Source: Loxodes magnus (Eukaryota; Ciliophora; Karyorelictea; Loxodida; Loxodidae). From it: 64,000 nt of DNA. Each line of letters starts with the position of its first letter. Positions within the stretch are counted from its first letter, which is position 1. Shown in pieces: positions 1-12,200 of the stretch. The notes beneath the pieces were generated by a model. The model ran no database searches and was not told the origin of the DNA. It saw nothing but the letters and a program-made list of their open reading frames with translations. The stretch is from contig CAMPDV010002392.1 in NCBI GenBank assembly GCA_946699065.1, positions 1 to 64,000 on the forward strand, in the 5' to 3' direction. The translations under genes and the position numbers were made by a program.

Positions 1-1796
1 GTGATTTCAGTTTTTAGTGTTGAAGCTTTGATAAGATTAGAGTTATAAAGAGAAGTTAGTTTTAAAAGTAAAGTGAAGAAGAAAAGTAAGAAAAGAAGAG
101 TGATTTCAGTTTTTAAGTGTTGAAGCTTTGATAAGATTAGAGTTATAAAGAGAAGTTAGTTTTAAAAGTAAAGTGAAGAAGAAAAGTAAGAAAAGAAGAG
201 TGATTTCAGTTTTTAGTGTTGAAGCTTTGCTAAGATTAGAGTTATAAAGAGAAGTTAGTTTTAAAAGTAAAGTGAAGAAGAAAAGAAAGAAAAGAAGAGT
301 GATTTCAGTTTTTAGTGTTGAAGCTTTGATAAGATTAGAGTTATAAAGAGAAGTTAGATTTAAAAGTAAAGTGAAAGAGAAAAGTAAGAAAAGAAGAGTG
401 ATTTCAGTTTTTAGTGTTGAAGCTTTGATAAGATTAGAGTTATAAAGAGAAGTTAGTTTTAAAAGTAAAGTGAAGAAGAAAAGTAAGAAAAGAAGAGTGA
501 TTTCAGTTTTTAGTGTTGAAGCTTTGATAAAATTAGAGTTATAAAGAGAAGTTAGTTTTAAAAGTAAAGTGAAAGAGAAAAGTAAGAAAAGAAGAGTGAT
601 TTCAGTTTTTAGTGTTGAAGCTTTGATAAGATTAGAGTTATAAAGAGAAGTTAGTTTTAAAAGTAAAGTGAAGAAGAAAAGTAAGAAAAAAGAAGCGATT
701 TCAGTTTTTAGTGTTGAAGCTTTGATAAGATTAGAGTTATAAAGAGAAGTTAGTTTTAAAAGTAAAGTGAAGAAGAAAAGTAAGAAAAGAAGAGTGATTT
801 CAGTTTTTACTGTTGAAGCTTTGATAAGATTAGAGTTATAAAGAGAAGTTAGTTTTAAAAGTAAAGTGAAAAAGAAAAGTAAGAAAAGAAGAGTGATTTC
901 AGATTTGAAGATTCGAAGCTTTGATAAAATTAGAGTTATAAAGAGAAGTTAGTTTTAAAAGTAAAGTGAAGAAGAAAAGTAAGAAAAGAAGAGTGATTTC
1001 AGTTTTTAGTGTTGAAGCTTTGATAAGATTAGAGTTATAAAGAGAAGTTAGTTTTAAAAGTAAAGTGAAGAAGAAAAGTAAGAAAAGAAGAGTGATTTCA
1101 GTTTTTAGTGTTGAAGCTTTGATAAGATTAGAGTTATAAAGAGAAGTTAGTTTTAAAAGTAAAGTGAAGAAGAAAAGAAAGAAAAGAAGAGTGATTTCAG
1201 TTTTTAGTGTTGAAGCTTTGATAAGATTAGAGTTATAAAGAGAAGTTAGTTTTAAAAGTAAAGTGAAGAAGAAAAGTAAGAAAAGAAGAGTGATTTCAGT
1301 TTTTAAGTGTTGAAGCTTTGATAAGATTAGAGTTATAAAGAGAAGTTAGTTTTAAAAGTAAAGTGAAGAAGAAAAGTAAGAAAAGAAGAGTGATTTCAGT
1401 TTTTAGTGTTGAAGCTTTGCTAAGATTAGAGTTATAAAGAGAAGTTAGTTTTAAAAGTAAAGTGAAGAAGAAAAGTAAGAAAAGAAGAGTGATTTCAGTT
1501 TTTAGTGTTGAAGCTTTGATAAGATTAGAGTTATAAAGAGAAGTTAGATTTAAAAGTAAAGTGAAAGAGAAAAGTAAGAAAAGAAGAGTGATTTCAGTTT
1601 TTAGTGTTGAAGCTTTGATAAGATTAGAGTTATAAAGAGAAGTTAGTTTTAAAAGTAAAGTGAAGAAGAAAAGTAAGAAAAGAAGAGTGATTTCAGTTTT
1701 TAGTGTTGAAGCTTTGATAAAATTAGAGTTATAAAGAGAAGTTAGTTTTAAAAGTAAAGTGAAAGAGAAAAGTAAGAAAAGAAGAGTGATTTCAGT
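1..1796 (+). repeat. Higher-order duplication, 1190-bp offset
   Basis: The order of unit variants in about 1-606 recurs at about 1191-1796. The shared series includes a unit with TTTTTAAGTGTTG (from 100 and from 1290), then a GCTAAG unit, then a unit with GTTAGATTTAAAAG. The two copies part at about 606/1796, where an A unit is replaced by a B unit. Confidence 0.85.
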
Positions 1797-2170
1797 TTTG
1801 AAGATTCGAAGCTTTGATAAGATTAGAGTTATAAAGAGAAGTTAGTTTTAAAAGTAAAGTGAAAGAGAAAAGTAAGAAAAGAAGAGTGATTTCAGTTTTT
1901 AGTGTTGAAGCTTTGATAAGATTAGAGTTATAAAGAGAAGTTAGTTTTAAAAGTAAAGTGAAGAAGAAAAGTAAGAAAAGAAGAGTGATTTCATTTTTGA
2001 AGATTCGAAGCTTTGCTAAGATTAGAGTTATAAAGAGAAGTTAGTTTTAAAAGTAAAGTGAAAGAGAAAAGTAAGAAAAGAAGAGTGATTTCAGTTTTGA
2101 AGATTCGAAGCTTTGATAAGATTAGAGTTATAAAGAGAAGTTAGTTTTAAAAGTAAAGTGAAGAAGAAAA

Positions 2171-4610
2171 GTTAGAAAAGAAGAGTGATTTCATTTTTGA
2201 AGATTCGAAGCTTTGCTAAGATTAGAGTTATAAAGAGAAGTTAGTTTTAAAAGTAAAGTGAAAGAGAAAAGTAAGAAAAGAAGAGTGATTTCAGTTTTGA
2301 AGATTCGAAGCTTTGATAAGATTAGAGTTATAAAGAGAAGTTAGTTTTAAAAGTAAAGTGAAGAAAAAAAGTAAGAAAAGAAGAGTGATTTCAGTTTTGA
2401 AGATTCGAAGCTTTGATAAGATTAGAGTTATAAAGAGAAGTTAGTTTTAAAAGTAAAGTGAAGAAGAAAAGTAAGAAAAAAGAAGCGATTTCAGTTTTTA
2501 GTGTTGAAGCTTTGATAAGATTAGAGTTATAGTGTTGAAGCTTTGATAAGATTAGAGTTATAAAGAGAAGTTAGTTTTAAAAGTAAAGTGAAGAAGAAAA
2601 GTAAGAAAAGAAGAGTGATTTCAGTTTTTAGTGTTGAAGCTTTGATAAAATTAGAGTTATAAAGAGAAGTTAGTTTTAAAAGTAAAGTGAAGAAGAAAAG
2701 AAAGAAAAGAAGAGTGATTTCAGTTTTTAGTGTTGAAGCTTTGATAAGATTAGAGTTATAAAGAGAAGTTAGTTTTAAAAGTAAAGTGAAGAAGAAAAGA
2801 AAGAAAAGAAGAGTGATTTCAGTTTTTAGTGTTGAAGCTTTGATAAGATTAGAGTTATAAAGAGAAGTTAGTTTTAAAAGTAAAGTGAAGAAGAAAAGTA
2901 AGAAAAGAAGAGTGATTTCAGTTTTTAGTGTTGAAGCTTTGATAAAATTAGAGTTATAAAGAGAAGTTAGTTTTAAAAGTAAAGTGAAGAAGAAAAGTAA
3001 GAAAAGAAGAGTGATTTCAGTTTTTAGTGTTGAAGCTTTGATAAGATTAGAGTTATAAAGAGAAGTTAGTTTTAAAAGTAAAGTGAAGAAAAAAAGTAAG
3101 AAAAGAAGAGTGATTTCAGTTTTTAGTGTTGAAGCTTTGATAAGATTAGAGTTATAAAGAGAAGTTAGTTTTAAAAGTAAAGTGAAGAAGAAAAGAAAGA
3201 AAAGAAGAGTGATTTCAGTTTTTAGTGTTGAAGCTTTGATAAGATTAGAGTTATAAAGAGAAGTTAGTTTTAAAAGTAAAGTGAAGAAGAAAAGTTAGAA
3301 AAGAAGAGTGATTTCATTTTTGAAGATTCGAAGCTTTGCTAAGATTAGAGTTATAAAGAGAAGTTAGTTTTAAAAGTAAAGTGAAAGAGAAAAGTAAGAA
3401 AAGAAGAGTGATTTCAGTTTTGAAGATTCGAAGCTTTGATAAGATTAGAGTTATAAAGAGAAGTTAGTTTTAAAAGTAAAGTGAAGAAGAAAAGTAAGAA
3501 AAGAAGAGTGATTTCATTTTTGAAGATTCGAAGCTTTGCTAAGATTAGAGTTATAAAGAGAAGTTAGTTTTAAAAGTAAAGTGAAAGAGAAAAGTAAGAA
3601 AAGAAGAGTGATTTCAGTTTTGAAGATTCGAAGCTTTGATAAGATTAGAGTTATAAAGAGAAGTTAGCTTTAAAAGTAAAGTGAAGAAGAAAAGAAAGAA
3701 AAGAAGAGTGATTTCAGTTTTTAGTGTTGAAGCTTTGATAAGATTAGAGTTATAAAGAGAAGTTAGTTTTAAAAGTAAAGTGAAGAAGAAAAGTAAGAAA
3801 AGAAGAGTGATTTCATTTTTGAAGATTCGAAGCTTTGCTAAGATTAGAGTTATAAAGAGAAGTTAGTTTTAAAAGTAAAGTGAAAGAGAAAAGTAAGAAA
3901 AGAAGAGTGATTTCAGTTTTGAAGATTCGAAGCTTTGATAAGATTAGAGTTATAAAGAGAAGTTAGTTTTAAAAGTAAAGTGAAAGAGAAAAGTAAGAAA
4001 AGAAGAGTGATTTCAGATTTGAAGATTCGAAGCTTTGATAAAATTAGAGTTATAAAGAGAAGTTAGTTTTAAAAGTAAAGTGAAGAAGAAAAGTAAGAAA
4101 AGAAGAGTGATTTCAGTTTTTAGTGTTGAAGCTTTGATAAGATTAGAGTTATAAAGAGAAGTTAGTTTTAAAAGTAAAGTGAAGAAGAAAAGTAAGAAAA
4201 GAAGAGTGATTTCAGTTTTTAAGTTTTGAAGCTTTGATAAGATTAGAGTTATAAAGAGAAGTTAGTTTTAAAAGTAAAGTGAAGAAGAAAAGTTAGAAAA
4301 GAAGAGTGATTTCATTTTTGAAGATTCGAAGCTTTGCTAAGATTAGAGTTATAAAGAGAAGTTAGTTTTAAAAGTAAAGTGAAAGAGAAAAGTAAGAAAA
4401 GAAGAGTGATTTCAGTTTTGAAGATTCGAAGCTTTGATAAGATTAGAGTTATAAAGAGAAGTTAGTTTTAAAAGTAAAGTGAAGAAAAAAAGTAAGAAAA
4501 GAAGAGTGATTTCAGTTTTGAAGATTCGAAGCTTTGATAAGATTAGAGTTATAAAGAGAAGTTAGTTTTAAAAGTAAAGTGAAGAAGAAAAGTAAGAAAA
4601 AAGAAGCGAT
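2171..4610 (+). repeat. Higher-order duplication, 2121-bp offset
   Basis: The series of an AAGTTAG unit, a CATTTTTGAAGATTC/GCTAAG unit, B units and an AAAAAAGAAGCG unit at about 2171-2490 recurs at about 4292-4611. Two landmarks, GTTAG at 2171/4292 and GTAAGAAAAAAG at 2471/4592, give the same offset. In the left copy a partial unit is duplicated near 2530, where the text runs from AGAGTTAT straight into AGTGTTGAAGC. Confidence 0.8.
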
Positions 4611-6229
4611 TTCAGTTTTTAGTGTTGAAGCTTTGATAAGATTAGAGTTATAAAGAGAAGTTAGTTTTAAAAGTAAAGTGAAGAAGAAAAGTAAGAAAAG
4701 AAGAGTGATTTCAGTTTTTAGTGTTGAAGCTTTGATAAAATTAGAGTTATAAAGAGAAGTTAGTTTTAAAAGTAAAGTGAAGAAGAAAAGAAAGAAAAGA
4801 AGAGTGATTTCAGTTTTTAGTGTTGAAGCTTTGATAAGATTAGAGTTATAAAGAGAAGTTAGTTTTAAAAGTAAAGTGAAGAAGAAAAGAAAGAAAAGAA
4901 GAGTGATTTCAGTTTTTAGTGTTGAAGCTTTGATAAGATTAGAGTTATAAAGAGAAGTTAGTTTTAAAAGTAAAGTGAAGAAGAAAAGTAAGAAAAGAAG
5001 AGTGATTTCAGTTTTTAGTGTTGAAGCTTTGATAAAATTAGAGTTATAAAGAGAAGTTAGTTTTAAAAGTAAAGTGAAGAAGAAAAGTAAGAAAAGAAGA
5101 GTGATTTCAGTTTTTAGTGTTGAAGCTTTGATAAGATTAGAGTTATAAAGAGAAGTTAGTTTTAAAAGTAAAGTGAAGAAGAAAAGTAAGAAAAGAAGAG
5201 TGATTTCAGTTTTTAGTGTTGAAGCTTTGCTAAGATTAGAGTTATAAAGAGAAGTTAGTTTTAAAAGTAAAGTGAAGAAGAAAAGTAAGAAAAGAAGAGT
5301 GATTTCAGTTTTTAGTGTTGAAGCTTTGATAAGATTAGAGTTATAAAGAGAAGTTAGTTTTAAAAGTAAAGTGAAGAAGAAAAGAAAGAAAAGAAGAGTG
5401 ATTTCAGTTTTTAGTGTTGAAGCTTTGATAAGATTAGAGTTATAAAGAGAAGTTAGTTTTAAAAGTAAAGTGAAGAAGAAAAGTTAGAAAAGAAGAGTGA
5501 TTTCATTTTTGAAGATTCGAAGCTTTGCTAAGATTAGAGTTATAAAGAGAAGTTAGTTTTAAAAGTAAAGTGAAAGAGAAAAGTAAGAAAAGAAGAGTGA
5601 TTTCAGTTTTGAAGATTCGAAGCTTTGATAAGATTAGAGTTATAAAGAGAAGTTAGTTTTAAAAGTAAAGTGAAGAAGAAAAGTAAGAAAAGAAGAGTGA
5701 TTTCATTTTTGAAGATTCGAAGCTTTGCTAAGATTAGAGTTATAAAGAGAAGTTAGTTTTAAAAGTAAAGTGAAAGAGAAAAGTAAGAAAAGAAGAGTGA
5801 TTTCAGTTTTGAAGATTCGAAGCTTTGATAAGATTAGAGTTATAAAGAGAAGTTAGTTTTAAAAGTAAAGTGAAGAAGAAAAGTTAGAAAAGAAGAGTGA
5901 TTTCATTTTTGAAGATTCGAAGCTTTGCTAAGATTAGAGTTATAAAGAGAAGTTAGTTTTAAAAGTAAAGTGAAAGAGAAAAGTAAGAAAAGAAGAGTGA
6001 TTTCAGTTTTGAAGATTCGAAGCTTTGATAAGATTAGAGTTATAAAGAGAAGTTAGCTTTAAAAGTAAAGTGAAGAAGAAAAGAAAGAAAAGAAGAGTGA
6101 TTTCAGTTTTTAGTGTCGAAGCTTTGATAAGATTAGAGTTATAAAGAGAAGTTAGTTTTAAAAGTAAAGTGAAGAAGAAAAGTAAGAAAAAAGAAGCGAT
6201 TTCAGTTTTTAGTGTTGAAGCTTTGATAA

Positions 6230-9200
6230 GATTAGAGTTATAAAGAGAAGTTAGTTTTAAAAGTAAAGTGAAAGAGAAAAGTAAGAAAAGAAGAGTGATT
6301 TCAGTTTTGAAGATTCGAAGCTTTGATAAGATTAGAGTTATAAAGAGAAGTTAGTTTTAAAAGTAAAGTGATGAAGAAAAGTAAGAAAAAAGAAGCGATT
6401 TCAGTTTTTAGTGTTGAAGCTTTGATAAGATTAGAGTTATAAAGAGAAGTTAGTTTTAAAAGTAAAGTGAAGAAGAAAAGTAAGAAAAGAAGAGTGATTT
6501 CAGTTTTTAGTGTTGAAGCTTTGATAAAATTAGAGTTATAAAGAGAAGTTAGTTTTAAAAGTAAAGTGAAGAAGAAAAGTAAGAAAAGAAGAGTGATTTC
6601 AGTTTTTATTGTTAAAGCTTTGATAAGATTAGAGTTATAAAGAGAAGTTAGTTTTAAAAGTAAAGTGAAAGAGAAAAGTAAGAAAAGAAGAGTGATTTCA
6701 GTTTTGAAGATTCGAAGCTTTGATAAGATTAGAGTTATAAAGAGAAGTTAGTTTTAAAAGTAAAGTGAAGAAGAAAAGTTAGAAAAGAAGAGTGATTTCA
6801 GTTTTTAGTGTTGAAGCTTTGATAAAATTAGAGTTATAAAGAGAAGTTAGTTTTAAAAGTAAAGTGAAAGAGAAAAGTAAGAAAAGAAGAGTGATTTCAG
6901 TTTTTAGTGTTGAAGCTTTGATAAGATTAGAGTTATAAAGAGAAGTTAGTTTTAAAAGTAAAGTGAAGAAGAAAAGTAAGAAAAGAAGAGTGATTTCAGT
7001 TTTTAGTGTTGAAGCTTTGATAAGATTAGAGTTATAAAGAGAAGTTAGTTTTAAAAGTAAAGTGAAGAAGAAAAGAAAGAAAAGAAGAGTGATTTCAGTT
7101 TTGAAGATTCGAAGCTTTGATAAGATTAGAGTTATAAAGAGAAGTTAGTTTTAAAAGTAAAGTGAAGAAGAAAAGAAAGAAAAGAAGAGTGATTTCAGTT
7201 TTTAGTGTTGAAGCTTTGATAAGATTAGAGTTATAAAGAGAAGTTAGTTTTAAAAGTAAAGTGAAGAAGAAAAGTTAGAAAAGAAGAGTGATTTCATTTT
7301 TGAAGATTCGAAGCTTTGCTAAGATTAGAGTTATAAAGAGAAGTTAGTTTTAAAAGTAAAGTGAAAGAGAAAAGTAAGAAAAGAAGAGTGATTTCAGTTT
7401 TGAAGATTCGAAGCTTTGATAAGATTAGAGTTATAAAGAGAAGTTAGTTTTAAAAGTAAAGTGAAGAAGAAAAGTTAGAAAAGAAGAGTGATTTCAGTTT
7501 TGAAGATTCGAAGCTTTGATAAGATTAGAGTTATAAAGAGAAGTTAGTTTTAAAAGTAAAGTGAAAGAGAAAAGTAAGAAAAGAAGAGTGATTTCAGTTT
7601 TGAAGATTCGAAGCTTTGATAAGATTAGAGTTATAAAGAGAAGTTAGTTTTAAAAGTAAAGTGAAGAAGAAAAGTAAGAAAAGAAGAGTGATTTCAGTTT
7701 TGAAGATTCGAAGCTTTGATAAAATTAGAGTTATAAAGAGAAGTTAGTTTTAAAAGTAAAGTGAAGAAGAAAAGTAAGAAAAGAAGAGTGATTTCAGTTT
7801 TGAAGATTCGAAGCTTTGATAAGATTAGAGTTATAAAGAGAAGTTAGTTTTAAAAGTAAAGTGAAAGAGAAAAGTAAGAAAAGAAGAGTGATTTCAGTTT
7901 TGAAGATTCGAAGCTTTGATAAGATTAGAGTTATAAAGAGAAGTTAGTTTTAAAAGTAAAGTGAAGAAGAAAAGTAAGAAAAGAAGAGTGATTTCAGTTT
8001 TTAGTGTTGAAGCTTTGATAAAATTAGAGTTATAAAGAGAAGTTAGTTTTAAAAGTAAAGTGAAGAAGAAAAGTAAGAAAAGAAGAGTGATTTCAGTTTT
8101 TAGTGTTGAAGCTTTGATAAGATTAGAGTTATAAAGAGAAGTTAGTTTTAAAAGTAAAGTGAAGAAGAAAAGTAAGAAAAGAAGAGTGATTTCAGTTTTT
8201 AGTGTTGAAGCTTTGATAAGATTAGAGTTATAAAGAGAAGTTAGTTTTAAAAGTAAAGTGAAGAAGAAAAGAAAGAAAAGAAGAGTGATTTCAGTTTTTA
8301 GTGTTGAAGCTTTGATAAGATTAGAGTTATAAAGAGAAGTTAGTTTTAAAAGTAAAGTGAAGAAGAAAAGTAAGAAAAGAAGAGTGATTTCAGTTTTTAG
8401 TGTTGAAGCTTTGATAAGATTAGAGTTATAAAGAGAAGTTAGTTTTAAAAGTAAAGTGAAAGAGAAAAGTAAGAAAAGAAGAGTGATTTCATTTTTGAAG
8501 ATTCGAAGCTTTGATAAGATTAGAGTTATAAAGAGAAGTTAGTTTTAAAAGTAAAGTGAAGAAGAAAAGTTAGAAAAGAAGAGTGATTTCAGTTTTTAGT
8601 GTTGAAGCTTTGATAAGATTAGAGTTATAAAGAGAAGTTAGTTTTAAAAGTAAAGTGAAGAAAAAAAGTAAGAAAAGAAGAGTGATTTCAGTTTTTAGTG
8701 TTGAATCTTTGATAAGATTAGAGTTATAAAGAGAAGTTAGTTTTAAAAGTAAAGTGAAGAAGAAAAGTAAGAAAAGAAGAGTGATTTCAGTTTTTAGTGT
8801 TGAAGCTTTGATAAAATTAGAGTTATAAAGAGAAGTTAGTTTTAAAAGTAAAGTGAAGAAGAAAAGTAAGAAAAGAAGAGTGATTTCAGTTTTGAAGATT
8901 CGAAGCTTTGATAAGATTAGAGTTATAAAGAGAAGTTAGTTTTAAAAGTAAAGTGAAGAAGAAAAGTAAGAAAAGAAGAGTGATTTCAGTTTTTAGTGTT
9001 GAAGCTTTGATAAGATTAGAGTTATAAAGAGAAGTTAGTTTTAAAAGTAAAGTGAAGAAAAAAAGTAAGAAAAGAAGAGTGATTTCAGTTTTTAGTGTTG
9101 AAGCTTTGATAAGATTAGAGTTATAAAGAGAAGTTAGTTTTAAAAGTAAAGTGAAGAAGAAAAGAAAGAAAAGAAGAGTGATTTCAGTTTTTAGTGTTGA

Positions 9201-12200
9201 AGCTTTGATAAGATTAGAGTTATAAAGAGAAGTTAGTTTTAAAAGTAAAGTGAAGAAGAAAAGTAAGAAAAGAAGAGTGATTTCAGTTTTTAGTGTTGAA
9301 GCTTTGATAAGATTAGAGTTATAAAGAGAAGTTAGTTTTAAAAGTAAAGTGAAGAAGAAAAGTAAGAAAAGAAGAGTGATTTCAGTTTTTAGTGTTGAAG
9401 CTTTGATAAGATTAGAGTTATAAAGAGAAGTTAGTTTTAAAAGTAAAGTGAAGAAGAAAAGTAAGAAAAGAAGAGTGATTTCAGTTTTGAAGATTCGAAG
9501 CTTTGATAAGATTAGAGTTATAAAGAGAAGTTAGTTTTAAAAGTAAAGTGAAGAAAAAAAGTAAGAAAAGAAGAGTGATTTCAGTTTTTAGTGTTGAAGC
9601 TTTGATAAGATTAGAGTTATAAAGAGAAGTTAGTTTTAAAAGTAAAGTGAAGAAGAAAAGAAAGAAAAGAAGAGTGATTTCAGTTTTTAGTGTTGAAGCT
9701 TTGATAAGATTAGAGTTATAAAGAGAAGTTAGTTTTAAAAGTAAAGTGAAGAAGAAAAGTAAGAAAAGAAGAGTGATTTCAGTTTTTAGTGTTGAAGCTT
9801 TGATAAGATTAGAGTTATAAAGAGAAGTTAGTTTTAAAAGTAAAGTGAAGAAGAAAAGTAAGAAAAGAAGAGTGATTTCAGTTTTTAGTGTTGAAGCTTT
9901 GATAAGATTAGAGTTATAAAGAGAAGTTAGTTTTAAAAGTAAAGTGAAGAAGAAAAGTAAGAAAAGAAGAGTGATTTCAGTTTTTAGTGTTGAAGCTTTG
10001 ATAAGATTAGAGTTATAAAGAGAAGTTAGTTTTAAAAGTAAAGTGAAGAAGAAAAGTAAGAAAAGAAGAGTGATTTCAGTTTTTAGTGTTGAAGCTTTGA
10101 TTAGATTAGAGTTATAAAGAGAAGTTAGTTTTAAAAGTAAAGTGAAGAAGAAAAGTAAGAAAAGAAGAGTGATTTCAGTTTTTAGTGTTGAAGCTTTGAC
10201 AAGATTAGAGTTATAAAGAGAAGTTAGTTTTAAAAGTAAAGTGAAGAAGAAAAGTAAGAAAAGAAGAGTGATTTCAGTTTTTAGTGTTGAAGCTTTGATA
10301 AGATTAGAGTTATAAAGAGAAGTTAGTTTTAAAAGTAAAGTGAAGAAGAAAAGTAAGAAAAGAGAAGCGATTTAACATTTAAAGAGTTAAAGCTTTGATA
10401 AGATTAGAGTTATAAAGAGAAGTTAGTTTTAAAAGTAAAGTGAAGAAGAAAAGTAAGAAAAGAAGAGTGATTTCAGTTTTTAGTGTTGAAGCTTTGATAA
10501 GATTAGAGTTATAAAGAGAAGTTAGTTTTAAAAGTAAAGTGAAGAAGAAAAGTAAGAAAAGAAGAGTGATTTCAGTTTTTAGTGTTAAAGCTTTGATAAG
10601 ATTAGAGTTATAAAGAGAAGTTAGTTTTAAAAGTAAAGTGAAGAAGAAAAGAAAGAAAAGAAGAGTGATTTCAGTTTTTAGTGTTGAAGCTTTGCTAAGA
10701 TTAGAGTTATAAAGAGAAGTTAGTTTTAAAAGTAAAGTGAAGAAGAAAAGAAAGAAAAGAAGAGTGATTTCAGTTTTGAAGATTCGAAGCTTTGCTAAGA
10801 TTAGAGTTATAAAGAGAAGTTAGTTTTAAAAGTAAAGTGAAGAAGAAAAGTAAGAAAAGAAGAGTGATTTCAGTTTTGAAGATTCGAAGCTTTGATAAGA
10901 TTAGAGTTATAAAGAGAAGTTAGTTTTAAAAGTAAAGTGAAGAAAAAAAGTAAGAAAAGAAGAGTGATTTCAGTTTTTAGTGTTGAAGCTTTGATAAGAT
11001 TAGAGTTATAAAGAGAAGTTAGTTTTAAAAGTAAAGTGAAGAAGAAAAGAAAGAAAAGAAGAGTGATTTCAGTTTTTAGTGTTGAAGCTTTGATAAGATT
11101 AGAGTTATAAAGAGAAGTTAGTTTTAAAAGTAAAGTGAAGAAGAAAAGTAAGAAAAGAAGAGTGATTTCAGTTTTTAGTGTTGAAGCTTTGATAAGATTA
11201 GAGTTATAAAGAGAAGTTAGTTTTAAAAGTAAAGTGAAGAAGAAAAGTAAGAAAAGAAGAGTGATTTCAGTTTTTAGTGTTGAAGCTTTGATAAGATTAG
11301 AGTTATAAAGAGAAGTTAGTTTTAAAAGTAAAGTGAAGAAGAAAAGTAAGAAAAGAAGAGTGATTTCAGTTTTGAAGATTCGAAGCTTTGATAAGATTAG
11401 AGTTATAAAGAGTAGTTAGTTTTAAAAGTAAAGTGAAGAAGAAAAGTTAGAAAAGAAGAGTGATTTCATTTTTGAAGATTCGAAGCTTTGCTAAGATTAG
11501 AGTTATAAAGAGAAGTTAGTTTTAAAAGTAAAGTGAAAGAGAAAAGTAAGAAAAGAAGAGTGATTTCAGTTTTGAAGATTCGAAGCTTTGATAAGATTAG
11601 AGTTATAAAGAGAAGTTAGTTTTAAAAGTAAAGTGAAGAAGAAAAGTTAGAAAAGAAGAGTGATTTCATTTTTGAAGATTCGAAGCTTTGCTAAGATTAG
11701 AGTTATAAAGAGAAGTTAGTTTTAAAAGTAAAGTGAAAGAGAAAAGTAAGAAAAGAAGAGTGATTTCAGTTTTTAGTGTTGAAGCTTTGATAAGATTAGA
11801 GTTATAAAGAGAAGTTAGTTTTAAAAGTAAAGTGAAGAAGAAAAGTAAGAAAAGAAGAGTGATTTCAGTTTTTAGTGTTGAAGCTTTGATAAGATTAGAG
11901 TTATAAAGAGAAGTTAGTTTTAAAAGTAAAGTGAAAGAGAAAAGTAAGAAAAGAAGAGTGATTTCAGTTTTTAGTGTTGAAGCTTTGATAAAATTAGAGT
12001 TATAAAGAGAAGTTAGTTTTAAAAGTAAAGTGAAGAAGAAAAGTAAGAAAAGAAGAGTGATTTCAGTTTTTAGTGTTGAAGCTTTGATAAGATTAGAGTT
12101 ATAAAGAGAAGTTAGTTTTAAAAGTAAAGTGAAAGAGAAAAGTAAGAAAAGAAGAGTGATTTCAGTTTTTAGTGTTGAAGCTTTGATAAGATTAGAGTTA